From: Xestospongia muta
Lineage: Eukaryota; Porifera; Demospongiae; Haplosclerida; Petrosiidae
Direction: 5' to 3'
DNA length: 64,000 nt
Assembly (NCBI GenBank): GCA_963693285.1
Contig: OY848926.1
Coordinates: 4,882,501-4,946,500, forward strand
Both the position numbers and the translations under genes were made by a program. Under the pieces are notes generated by a model that worked only from the letters and a program-made list of their open reading frames with translations, was not told the origin of the DNA and ran no database searches. Of the stretch, positions 24,230 to 34,533 are shown in pieces. Numbering within the stretch: position 1 is the stretch's first letter; each line of letters starts with the position of its first letter.

Positions 24230-24544
24230 TGCAAACTGGAATAAAGTTAAATTAAGTACTGTAATACAAGAATATATATAATTGTAAGATTATTTTGATG
24301 ATATTGGTGCTGCTGCTGTACAGGACTGGTGGTCCAAAACAATCTTAGTATCTTAGGACTGCCTGGTACACAGGAAAATATAATTGATTTAATTATAACA
24401 AAAATAATTATTAGTGTTCTTAAAGCAGAGGTACTCTTAAGATATCTGTCACTCTCGCCCCTCCTTGAGGTTGAGAAATAGTCTCATCCCTAGACTTCCT
24501 GGGCATTTGGGAGTCTGGGAACGAGACTAGAGTCGGGCCTGGTT
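23992..24544. other. Intergenic region upstream of GTPase 3
   Basis: No gene is seen. The first part belongs to the duplicated segment. The last 70 bp contain a 17 bp inverted repeat at 24480-24528 just before the GTPase 3 start. Confidence 0.5.
24480..24528. repeat. Short hairpin repeat before GTPase 3
   Basis: The left arm agtctcatccctagact (24480-24496) is nearly the inverted complement of the right arm agtctgggaacgagact (24512-24528), with a 15 bp loop. It could be a remnant of a small foldback transposon or a regulatory hairpin. Confidence 0.5.
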
Positions 24545-25753
24545 ATGGCATCCTTGGAAGCTGCGCATAAACACGCTATTCAATTTACAAGTGAGCTTCC
24601 TTTTCGAGATGAGTTCTATGCTGATGTGGTCAAATCGTATTTAAACGACAGTTCTCAACTAAGTCTGAAACTGGTGGTTATTGGAGAGGGAGGTCAGGGC
24701 AAGTCATCACTAGTTAATGGTCTAATAGGTAGGAAGGTAGCCAAAGAAGGAAAGCTTTTTGACCCATGTACTGTCACAATCGACCATTATAGTTTGGAGG
24801 AAGATGGAGTCTTTATAGAAATATGGGACACACCAGGTTTTGGTATGGGTAGTGTAGAAGAGGATAAAAGAATGGTGGAAACTCTCCAAACGAGTAATTG
24901 TTACCCACATGATCTAGCTTTATTTTGTATTAGAATGGATGGTACAAGATTCCCTACTCGAGCTCACATTGACACAATACAAACATTCACAAGGGTATTT
25001 GGGAAGGAGTTTTGGAAGCATACTGTCTTTATTCTCACATTTGCTAACAACATTGTTGAGCTTTGTGATGATAGAAACCAACTACGCTGTTTCTTTATTT
25101 CTCGAGTTGGCGAACTAACAAAAAAAATTAAAGAAACTTTGAAGATACATGTCAATATGTCTGTAGATGAGCTTGATGCTGTACGCACTGTTCCTGTTGG
25201 TTCATACAAGGGGGGACTGAACAAGAACCCATGGGCTCTTCCAGACAGAGAAGATTGGTTTGTTTGGTTTTGGATAGAATGTACTGATCACATGCGACAA
25301 GTATCATTACCTGCTCTTCTCAAATTAAATAAAGCCAGGATAGTTAATGAGATTGCGCCAGAATATGGACAAAGTATATCTCCTTCTAATTTGCACACGC
25401 ATGAGCTATCTGAGCATGTTAAATCTTCTCCTGGTGACACTGTCGATGAAAAATCATTAAAAGAAGATCAATCGGATATACTGGGACAAAGCATACTGAA
25501 TCAGGAGCCCAATTCAGGAAATGTGTTACAAAATTCACATGATCTTATTTCAACACCTGCAAATGAAAATTTGACAGACCGAAATATCCCATTCTATCCT
25601 ATTTTAAATCACCAACTCAATAATGAAAATTCCAGTTTTAATGCGTTCATTAAGGAATATATTAGGAGAAGAGAGAATACAATTTGGGGTGTGAGACATG
25701 TAGCAGGATTTATGGAAGGTTTGATTGCATGGATTCGTAAACAGTATGAATGA
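24545..25753 (+). CDS. P-loop GTPase 3 (most diverged intact copy)
   Basis: This is an intronless 402-residue protein. G1 is GEGGQGKSS (Thr to Ser after the lysine-serine pair), G3 WDTPGFGMG, then FCIRMDGTR, VFILTFANNI in the G4 position, and WALPDREDWFVWFW. The region between G1 and G3 has diverged more than in the other copies (LFDPCTVTIDHY), which is where switch I and effector contacts would lie. The tail keeps the spacer and the final helix (WGVRHVAGFMEGLIAWI). No chitin synthase faces it; it lies in tandem behind GTPase 2 and ahead of GTPase 4. Confidence 0.85.
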   Translation: MASLEAAHKHAIQFTSELPFRDEFYADVVKSYLNDSSQLSLKLVVIGEGGQGKSSLVNGLIGRKVAKEGKLFDPCTVTIDHYSLEEDGVFIEIWDTPGFGMGSVEEDKRMVETLQTSNCYPHDLALFCIRMDGTRFPTRAHIDTIQTFTRVFGKEFWKHTVFILTFANNIVELCDDRNQLRCFFISRVGELTKKIKETLKIHVNMSVDELDAVRTVPVGSYKGGLNKNPWALPDREDWFVWFWIECTDHMRQVSLPALLKLNKARIVNEIAPEYGQSISPSNLHTHELSEHVKSSPGDTVDEKSLKEDQSDILGQSILNQEPNSGNVLQNSHDLISTPANENLTDRNIPFYPILNHQLNNENSSFNAFIKEYIRRRENTIWGVRHVAGFMEGLIAWIRKQYE

Positions 25754-26509
25754 AAACAAATATTGTGATATTGATTTATTCTGTAATTTATAATTTGGCT
25801 AATTATTATACGTGCATGACAACATGTAGTTTTTGCATAATATAATTTGATTTTGTAATACTAAGTCCTACAAAAACAGTTACCTTTATATACATTATGA
25901 GGACAATTCACTTAGTACTGGTGGATTAGAACTATAATTGTCCATAACAGAATTTTTAATAATCAATTAGTTATCCACTTGCCATACTATTAACTCAAAA
26001 TTAAATTTAAGATTTATAGATTAGTATTATTCATTACAGACATCGTTCTCTACTGGTGACCTACCAACAGTATTTTTATAAATATGGATCACCCAATACA
26101 ACTGATACAACTAACATGAATGTGAAAACCCAATTTACTTCATTTTAATAAGCCAACTTAATAACAACAATTCTACATGTCTGAAACATGTGCTAACAAT
26201 TTATTGGCTTAATGTTCAAATTTGAAACTAATGGTCATAAACAAGTTATTTATCCCCTTTAATTCAAGTTCCAATTGGAAGAGGGTCTGTAGGATGTATT
26301 ATCAAAATGTCAACTCACATTAAACTAGCTCCCACAATAATATCAGCCCCCAATTGACAACTCAGAGTCTTCACCTAAATCATAAACAGAGTTTGCATAA
26401 GAAAGTTGAGAATTAGTAGGAGTTGACATTCTGAGAAAACCCCGGTCTGCGGGAGGCAGAGTTCATTCATCTCCCGTTCGATTTCTTTCGGTTGCTTTCT
26501 GCCAACAAT
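25754..26509. other. Intergenic region between GTPase 3 and GTPase 4
   Basis: This is AT-rich sequence with no convincing exon or structured RNA. It presumably contains the GTPase 3 terminator and GTPase 4 promoter. Confidence 0.5.
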
Positions 26510-27841
26510 ATGGCATCCTTGGAGGAACCCCCTCAGCCTAGAGAGAGCTTAACAATCTACACCGACTTAGTCAAGACTTATTTGGATAGCTGTGGCAACC
26601 GTCAACAGACTTTGAAACTAGTGGTAATTGGGGAAGCAGGTCAAGGCAAGTCAACACTAATCAACGGTCTTCTTGGTAAGGAAGTAGCCAATGAAGGAGA
26701 TAAATTTAAAGCTGGCACTCTAGAAATCAAATATTATCGTTTAAATCAAAATGGAGTCTCAGTTCGAATATGGGACACACCAGGTTTTGGTATGGGTAGT
26801 GTAAAAGAGGAGGAAAAAATGGTGGAAGAACTTCGCCGTAATGAATGTTATCCACATGATCTAGCTTTATTTTGTTTTAGAATGGATAGCACAAGATTCC
26901 CTACTCGAGTTCACATTGATACGATACAAAAATTCACAGAGGTATTTGGAAAGGAATTCTGGAAGCATACTGTCTTTATTCTCACTTTTGCTAACAATGT
27001 TTCTCAACTTTGCCCTCCCAATGAAGAACTTGAATATTTCTTTTCTCATCGAATTTGGGAACTTGAGGAAAATATTAAAGAAACTCTTAAAAATCATGTC
27101 AATATGTCTATAGATGAGCTTGAAACTGTACGAGCTATTCCTGTTGGTTCATACAAGCAAGGAATTGATCCAAAAAACCCATGGGCTCTTCCTGACAGAG
27201 ACGACTGGTTTGTTTGGTTTTGGATGGAATGTACCGAACATATGCGGCAGTCATCAGCAGTATCTGCACTTCTTCATGTGAACAATCACAGGATTAACAT
27301 AGTTAGTGAAATTGCACCAGAATATGGACAACCTATGCCTCCATCAGATGTTAACCAGCCATTAGAGCGTGTGATTGACTATTCTCGAAGTGAAATAGCA
27401 GAAATATTCGATGCTTTGGTAAACGAAAATCAATCAGAGGGTTTTGAACAAATGCCAAGAGAAAGTTTTACTACATCGAGCTCATTGCAATTGGAACCGT
27501 CTATACAAGCCAGTTCTAATACTGTACAAAAGTCAGATCAACCTATTTCATCCAATACAACTGAACATGAGCGTACTATCCCAATATATTCTGTTTTAGA
27601 AAGTCAACTTCAAAAGGAAGGCTCTGACTTCAATGAACATGCTAAGAAGTATGCCCAAAAAATAGAAGACTCTGACTTCAATGAACGTCCTGAGGAAGGT
27701 GCCCCAAAAAAGAAAGACTCTGGTAAAAATCCCCCAAAAGAAGAAAAATCTGCTTGGACACAACGACTAGCTGAATTTTTTCAAGGTTTACTCAAATGGC
27801 TAAAACATAGAAGGAGAAAAGAAAAAGGAGAAAAGAAATAA
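26510..27841 (+). CDS. P-loop GTPase 4 (with extended charged tail)
   Basis: This is an intronless paralogue of 443 residues. I chose the ATG at 26510 because MASLEEPP matches the starts of the paralogues; the open frame extends upstream without an ATG. G1 GEAGQGKST, G3 WDTPGFGMG, VFILTFANNV and WALPDRDDWFVWFW are intact, and FRMDSTR replaces FRMDGTR. The C-terminus is longer than in the others. A short unit with the core DSDFNE or GSDFNE is repeated, then come lysine-rich linkers, a helix (AEFFQGLLKWL) and a strongly basic end. It is closest to GTPase 1 in the G domain, which suggests conversion or recent duplication. Confidence 0.85.
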   Translation: MASLEEPPQPRESLTIYTDLVKTYLDSCGNRQQTLKLVVIGEAGQGKSTLINGLLGKEVANEGDKFKAGTLEIKYYRLNQNGVSVRIWDTPGFGMGSVKEEEKMVEELRRNECYPHDLALFCFRMDSTRFPTRVHIDTIQKFTEVFGKEFWKHTVFILTFANNVSQLCPPNEELEYFFSHRIWELEENIKETLKNHVNMSIDELETVRAIPVGSYKQGIDPKNPWALPDRDDWFVWFWMECTEHMRQSSAVSALLHVNNHRINIVSEIAPEYGQPMPPSDVNQPLERVIDYSRSEIAEIFDALVNENQSEGFEQMPRESFTTSSSLQLEPSIQASSNTVQKSDQPISSNTTEHERTIPIYSVLESQLQKEGSDFNEHAKKYAQKIEDSDFNERPEEGAPKKKDSGKNPPKEEKSAWTQRLAEFFQGLLKWLKHRRRKEKGEKK

Positions 27842-28672
27842 TTTTTGTATGACCATTAACGATGATTTGTGATTTTCTGTATTTGCAACTTTAAGCTAAA
27901 ACTTTAGTTATGTGTATGTGAAGCATTAATTTGATAATTTTAACAGCTAATAAACTTTAATAATGCTGCAGCATAAGATAATATTATTTTAGAACAAATA
28001 TGTGATATGTGTATCGAATTCTCGAGCTCTTTTCTACAATTTTCGAGAACTGGTATCTAACCAGCTTTAGTGAGAGTATCTAAGCTACTGCTACATGTAA
28101 AATATTCAATTTACTTGCTGTCTGGAAGTAGGTTTGGTATTCTACTCCTGCTAGTACATCCAAGTACATCATGGCAACTATACCTACACACCACAGTATA
28201 TATATGTATAACTAAAAATTGATGGTTGATTTAACTAATCGATGCCAGATGGTTATTTTATTGTGTACCTTACATGATGAGATATTCATAAATAGTAAAC
28301 ACAAAATTGTTTTTATTAATAATAAACTAATGACAAATAGTTTTATGTATAGTTGTAATTGATTGGTTATTAGACTAAGGTAGTTAGGCACTAGCCACCT
28401 TTCATATATGTGCAATTTCTTTATTCCAGTCTGTTGCACTTCAGTAATAACAAGGGTAGAGTATCTGTTGCTTGTTCTTCATAGTGAAGTCTATTGTCGT
28501 CTACTGCTTGGACCTTGTTATATCAATAGGCAACGTTATTATATTATTAATAAGAACAGTATTGTTTTTGTTAATTCTCAGTATATTATTACTTCTTATG
28601 TGTACCAAAAATGACCATGGATTGGTTAAAACAACCAGTCCATTTTTACTGTGATATACATTTACATAATAA
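27842..28672. other. Intergenic region after GTPase 4
   Basis: No supported gene is seen. Several short open frames on both strands are rich in Ile, Leu and Tyr, as expected by chance in AT-rich DNA, and have no paralogue in the window. Confidence 0.5.
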
Positions 28673-28937
28673 AATCCCAATCTTGTACCACAGTATTCAA
28701 GTCAGCCAAGTTCAACTAATGCAACTAAGAATGTGGCTCATTGAAGACTCCCAATTGCTCCTATTTTAGAACACCAGCTAGAAGATGAAGATTCTAGTTT
28801 TAGTATATATGTTAGAGAATATGTCAAGAAGAGAGGAGAGCAAGTTTGGGGTCTTGGACACATTGCTGGATTTTTTGAAGGCTTTGTTGAATGGCTATGT
28901 GGCAGGCATATTGAAACTGAAAATAAGACAAAATGAA
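28673..28937 (+). pseudogene. 3' fragment of GTPase 2 (duplicated)
   Basis: It matches the last ~85 codons of GTPase 2, from the sequence before NSSQPSSTNA through the terminal helix (WGLGHIAGFFEGFVEWL) to the stop at 28935-28937. An in-frame TGA occurs early, near 28742, where GTPase 2 has a sense codon, and no G domain lies upstream. It is the 5' end of the duplicated segment that continues to 29650. Confidence 0.85.
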
Positions 28938-29650
28938 TTATGCATGTTTTCTTATGTAATAGTTACTTTTTATTATGTGATTATGTATTGTTAACTACAA
29001 TATGTATGTTTTGCTTTGTAAATTGGTCACTACAATTTCCTTTCATTAGACTAGTAGCATCCCTAAGTTACAAATCTATTTATAGAATAGAAGCATGATG
29101 TAACAATGACATGATGCTGAGCCATTGTATACATCCTAAACCCATACTATGCTATAACACATAATACCATTCTAGAAAGAATTACATCATATCTGTTACT
29201 ATTAATAGATCACACTTACTCAGCATTACTGTACAAATATAAAAGGCAGAGAGAAAGCCTTCTGTTTCATTCGCAGTTAGATAACTGAGAATCGAGACTA
29301 GTTCATATTATCAGAGCAGTCAAAATGATCCTCTGGTGTGAACTAGTTACTTGGAATCGACATAACTGTCGCTTCCTTTGCTTACTTCGTTTATCAATTG
29401 GAGAACCATTCAAATAATGCTTACTTCGAAAACCTACAACCTCTTAAGGTTGTAACCTTTCATTCCACCATCTGCTACCATCTTTGGTCTGATGGCTCCT
29501 CTATCAAGCGACCATGCCATCACTCAAGAGAGTGCTAAGTGGTAGATAGAGATCAGTCTGAAGACCTCACCCTGTTACATTACCCACATATTGTACTGAC
29601 AAGTTGTACTTAGCAACATTAATATGGGGTATCTGGAACAGGATGAGACA
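28673..29650 (+). repeat. Duplicate copy of the GTPase 2 3' segment
   Basis: It is collinear with 23237-24229, including the TATA-like cassette (29186-29294), the short ORF (29325-29417) and the hairpins. Identity ends sharply at about gatgagaca near 29650. The junctions are not flanked by obvious repeats. Confidence 0.85.
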
Positions 29651-29800
29651 TTTGTGATGATAATAATTACAGTCCAGTACTAATCTAACAGAATAAATTT
29701 GTCAATAGGTATTTAAAATAAGTAGAGAATAGACATTTTAATCATTATTTTCAATGCAGTTATAGACTAATATAGTAAATATGTATCGAAGCTCAAAATA

Positions 29801-31437
29801 TCAAAGTTCTGTGTGAGGTTGATGATCAGATGGAGGTGGTTCATCTGATGAGGATTGCTCTCCTTCATCATCTGATTCTACAATAAATATCATTTAATGA
29901 GAATTATCCTATTATATATAAACACTCACCAACTGACAGAGTTTTAGGTGTTTCCTTCCACACTAATGTTAATATATTATTAAGACTCTCAACAGTATAG
30001 GGTACTATACTACCATCAATATTAATACCCTTTGTCTGATAGATAGGACCAATATTATAGGCAATTACTCTACAGCAGAGAACACTAACTTACCTGTCCA
30101 TTTTTAAGTGCTAACAAATGAGGTAATGACTTATCTTGGACTTTATATTTCTTCATCATTTCAGGATATTTTTCTCTATATTGAAGAGATAGTGGTTAGC
30201 AAACGATTTTACTATCAACAACTTACCCATCAATTAGAATGAAGGCATAGTAGAGTCTTAATTCCTTTGATAATGGTATGACAATTTTTTCCTTCATTTC
30301 TTCTTGTTGATCAGCAGTGTGAAAGACTAAAAGAAAGTCTAATCTGGAGCCACTGTATTCATCTTCAAAGTCATCTCCTGTGTAAACAAACTGGAAGAAA
30401 GATGACAAAAGGATGGATGGAAAGACAAATGAATGGACGATGATAAATAGGTTTATGAAGAATGAATGCCAATATGGATGGATAGACTGACAAGTAGATT
30501 TGTGAATGAATGGACAGATATATAGATGTGGATGGATGAATAGAGGATGGCTAAAGCTTACAAATGGTGGATATTTTATGTGTCTGACATATGTTAAGAT
30601 TTGAAAATGGATTTCCTCAGGAGTGATCTCATCCTCGATGTCTTTAAGATGCAATGCTACCCATTTCTTATCTTTTATAAACCATAATTCCATAGCTTTA
30701 CTATTATTCAATACTATATCAGTAGAAACCAACTTTGGATGGTAAGTGGCTCCAATTATAAGATTATCGGGAACTCCAACTGAGAGTACTAGTTGCTGAA
30801 AAACTCTGTGCTCTGTGAATGATAAAAAATATGTTAATTAAGCTGTATTTACAAATTATCCATCCAACATATACCTAATGAGTCTTGTTGTCTTATAAAG
30901 GCAAAGATGATTTCCTGATCTGTAGTTAGTATGTCTTCCAGTTCAGTAGCATGTCTGACTTGCTTAATTCTAGAACTACTCATTTTCCTGAAAACAGATA
31001 TAGTAGCTAAGGAATACACATAATAGTATAATGCATACTTTAAAATGTTTGCTAAGAAGTCATCTATATTTTGATCTTCTGGTTTGACAACTACTTCATA
31101 TTTCTCACCAATCACAGTAGCAACAGCAATACCATTTTGGGGTACATTGTCACAAAACAGCTGATATATCATATATAATTAAGTTGGCTTTATGTCTCAC
31201 TGAAATTACAAATCCTTACTCACTTCAGTCATTCCAATTTTTGTTATTGCTAACATATTTTGAAGTTTGTCCCGCCATTCTCCTTCTAAAAAATTACACA
31301 GTATGTAAAGAAATTGTTTGAGACAAACATTATAGTCTACTTGCGGATTGCTTGCAATAAGCAACAAGAAGAGATTCCTCTTCTGCCACTGAGGATCCAG
31401 CTATCAGGACTAGTATTAAATAAAATACAATGAACAT
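29801..31437 (-). CDS. Secreted PDI-like thioredoxin-fold protein without CXXC
   Basis: Nine short exons read from 31437 to a stop at 29801-29803. The start gives a hydrophobic signal peptide (MFIVFYLILVLIAGSS). The next segments resemble consecutive thioredoxin-fold domains of the protein disulfide isomerase family. One begins ATELEDILTTDQEIIFAFI, typical of a PDI b domain. Another includes GSRLDFLLVFHTAD, a helix ending LRLYYAFILIDG and a beta strand LPHLLALKNGQ, like a b' or a' domain. I see no CXXC pair in any exon, so a chaperone-like, non-redox role is more likely. The C-terminus is acidic and Ser/Pro-rich (SDDEGEQSSSDEPPPS) with no KDEL. It is head-to-head with the sulfatase gene, 104 bp apart. 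The exact subfamily is uncertain. Confidence 0.6.
30395..30555. repeat. Degenerate GATG/GAATG repeat in intron
   Basis: Irregular repeats of gatgg and gaatg units fill an intron of the PDI-like gene. They leave an artificial open frame on the - strand that runs between two real exons. Confidence 0.6.
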
Positions 31438-31541
31438 GGTAGTCAATACACCTCTCTTTTTACAGATAGTGGGGCGAGCTGATACTCACATGTTTCACTC
31501 AGGGTATGAATAGACTTGTTTGACGAGCCACACCCAAATAG
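31438..31541. promoter_or_regulatory. Putative bidirectional promoter, PDI-like / sulfatase
   Basis: A 104 bp gap separates the start codons of two divergent genes for secreted or secretory-pathway proteins. No TATA box is seen. Confidence 0.4.
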
Positions 31542-34337
31542 ATGAGTCTACTGCAGAAGATGAGGTACTTAATCTTTTCATTGTTTTGTTTCTCTCTGAC
31601 AGCCTGCATCAAAGAATCTTTAGCTGGAAAACCTAACATTGGTAATATCTGTGATGCTATCTTCCCTGTTCATTCATTTTTACAGTGTACATTTTGACTG
31701 ATGACCAAGATATCAAGTTGGGCTCCTTACATGTTCAACCAAAGTTACACTCACTTGTTATTGAACAAGGTCTTATGTTTGAAAATGCATACGTGACAAC
31801 TCCAGTCTGCTGCCCTTCTAGGTAAGAACCATTGACTATATATACATTATGGTACTTTTATAGCTTGATTTTTGGGGTGGTGTGCCATGTTTAGGGGTGG
31901 GATTCCTTATAGTATAAAAGCGTGCATAAAGGTTACGTGGAAAATATGCCAATTTATGCAGAAGTTATTGTTCCCATTTTTTTACTATGTCCTCCCAATG
32001 ACCTCCATTACATGCTTGATATTACACACCTATATGGACGCCTCATAACATGACTGCATGGACTACATAGGTTAATGATAGGTACATCCTGTTACATTAT
32101 TGGCTGATCAGATATCCGGTTACTATATGTAAAGAGATGACCACCCATTATGTCAAAAGCACATATTATATGCTGCCATTAGCATTATTGTATGTTATGT
32201 AGTATTGACAAGAACCAAAATATGTTTACAATATAAAGTGTATTTTTTTGTTAAATTATTTTAGATCTTCTATTCTTACTGGGAAATATGTCCACAACCA
32301 TCACACATATGAGAATAATGTAGCTGCTGGTTGTGATAATCAATCTTGGAGAGATCGTAATGAGCAGAGCACTATGGGAGCTTACATGTCCAAGGCAGGA
32401 TACAAGACGGGGTTCTTTGGTATGTTTCGCCACTTTTGACTTTAAACAACTATATTTATTATTGTTTTATTATAATTATAGGTAAATATTTAAATAACTA
32501 TGCTACAGGAGGTTCTGGTATAACTGTTGAGCATATTCCACCTGGCTGGGATAGGTGGTATACTTTGGTTGGAAACAGGTTAGTGAGAACTGAAGTAGTA
32601 CAGTTGATGACTACTTTTTATCTTTTATAGTAAATTCTATCACTATTCTGTATCAAATCAAGGCAAGGAGGAGAAACATGGTGACAATTACGAGGAGGAC
32701 TATTTCACTGATCGTGTCCGTGATCAAGCTGTCCAATTCATCAAAGATAGTGCCCCAAACTATAAAGATGGTTTAAATCCTTTCTTCATGTACATATCCA
32801 CTCCAGCTCCTCATCGACCAGCTACTCCAGCACCACAATATGCCAATGACTTCAGCAACGAATCGGCACCTCGTACTCCAACCTATGGATTTCAGGCACT
32901 AGATAAACACTGGATTCTCTCAAATGGTAAGACTATAGCATCATTATATATTTGAAACTTAAATTTAAATTTATATTAAATTTAAATTTAAATTTATATT
33001 TATATTTAAAGGTACTCCTCCATTGACTCCACAATCAGCTGAAGTGATTGATGATCTATATAGAAATAGAATACGTACTCTTGAATCAGTTGATGATCTG
33101 GTAGAAGCTATAGTTAAGACTCTAACTGTAAGTATAATAGGTTATCATTACAACTATTTGATGCACTGCATTGTAGAGTACTGGAGTTATGGATAATACG
33201 TATATTTTCTATAACAGTGATCACGGTAAGAAGCAATCACATTTGTTTGATTATTGATATACTCTATTAGGTTATCATCTTGGGGAAAATAACCAGCATG
33301 TACGTTATAATGCTTGCATGGCTGGTCCTTCATGTATCTGTACCTCCACATATACATTATATATACACAGAATGATTTTATAGAACATTAGTAGTGGTAA
33401 TGAGTCATTCTTTATTTAGGGAGAGAAGCGGCAACCATATGATGAGAATATTCGAGTGCCATTCATTGCAATGGGTCCAGGAATTCCTAAGAATAAAACA
33501 ACCAAAACTTTAGCATTGAATATTGATATGGTATCATATCTCTGAATAATATAAATGTTATCTTTTTAAAGGCTCCTACCTTCATTGATCTTGGTGGATA
33601 TCAAGTACCTGAAGACATGGATGGTATCTCTTTAAAATCAGCTCTACTTTCAGAAGATGATGAAGCTCAAGTAAGTCAATTCTACTAGAGATACTCTGAC
33701 AGTTTTTTTTAATATTGACTTGTATGTAGGATGGTGAACAATATCATTTTCTACTAGAATATTATGGTGAAGGTGGTCACAATGGTAATAGTGGTTGTAT
33801 GAATGGAATGGATTTTCTACATGGTTAGTTACTACACTTACATAACTTTCATATAGTTGTATCCTTTAGATTGCAGTAATAATACTTGGCTGGCTATTAG
33901 AAGTGTCGATCCAAGCAATATGGATGACAACAAAGATGTTCTATATGCAAGGTTCTATTTGATGGGTAAGAACATTCATAATAATTAATTTAATTTGTGA
34001 GTTGTGTAGATAACTTTCCAGTTAATCCATCAGAAATCTATTTCCGAGAATTTTTCAGACTGGACAGTGTAAGGCACTAATAGTCTTGTAATAAATAGTA
34101 TAGAATGTCCTGTATAGAATGTGCATGTGGAACTGTTGTGTTGTATGTTACAGGATCCTTGGGAGAAGGTGAATCTCGTAAAGAGTCTTCCAGCTGAACA
34201 GATGAGAGTGTTTGAGGTCTTTATGTCATCAATGTGTACAGATAACTAGTGTTTTTAATTACTTATAGGAACTGTTGGACAAATGGTATCAATGTTCTGG
34301 TCAGAGCTGTCATGACTTTAGGAAAATGAAACTTTGA
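31542..34337 (+). CDS. GNS: N-acetylglucosamine-6-sulfatase-like (lysosomal sulfatase)
   Basis: This predicts a lysosomal or secreted sulfatase that would remove 6-O-sulfate from GlcNAc in heparan or keratan sulfate. The ATG at 31542 opens a signal peptide (YLIFSLFCFSLTA), followed by KPNIVYILTDDQD with the metal-binding Asp pair. The sulfatase signature CCPSR straddles an intron near 31815/32265; its second cysteine is the residue that becomes formylglycine. Further landmarks are GFFGKYLNNY, PPGWDRWY, SDHGYHLG (metal and substrate contacts, exon ends near 33226 and 33304), and RVPFIAMGPG. Order and spacing fit GNS/glucosamine-6-sulfatases. At least ten exons with 40-400 bp introns end at TGA 34335-34337. 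It could be another member of the GNS/SULF branch. Confidence 0.8.
32955..33010. repeat. A/T palindromic low-complexity tract
   Basis: Repeated aaattt and atttaaat units in a sulfatase intron can fold on themselves. The tract ends just before the splice acceptor. Confidence 0.7.
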
Positions 34338-34533
34338 ATGACTTGTTGCTTCAATTATATTAAGAAGAAACTGTCCTTAGCTGTGTCCCTGTATCATGCT
34401 AACTATAGCTGAATACATAGTTAAATAACATAAATATTTGCAATACATTTAGCTCAATGAATAAATTCAAAGCATATAAAAAAGCTATTCTTAGTTTAGG
34501 AAGCTAATATTCAAATACAACAAAGTATATTAT

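Noticed and set aside
28212..28654. Several overlapping short open frames after GTPase 4
   Set aside because: Composition is as expected for AT-rich noncoding DNA, with no paralogue and no splice partners.
1..29650. Bacterial or symbiont contamination
   Set aside because: Introns with GT/AG borders, animal chitin synthase motifs and continuous eukaryotic genes exclude it for this window.
31600..31625. An intron in the first sulfatase exon (gtactt...gacag)
   Set aside because: Reading straight through gives a good signal peptide in frame with KPNIVYILTDDQD; splicing would break the frame.
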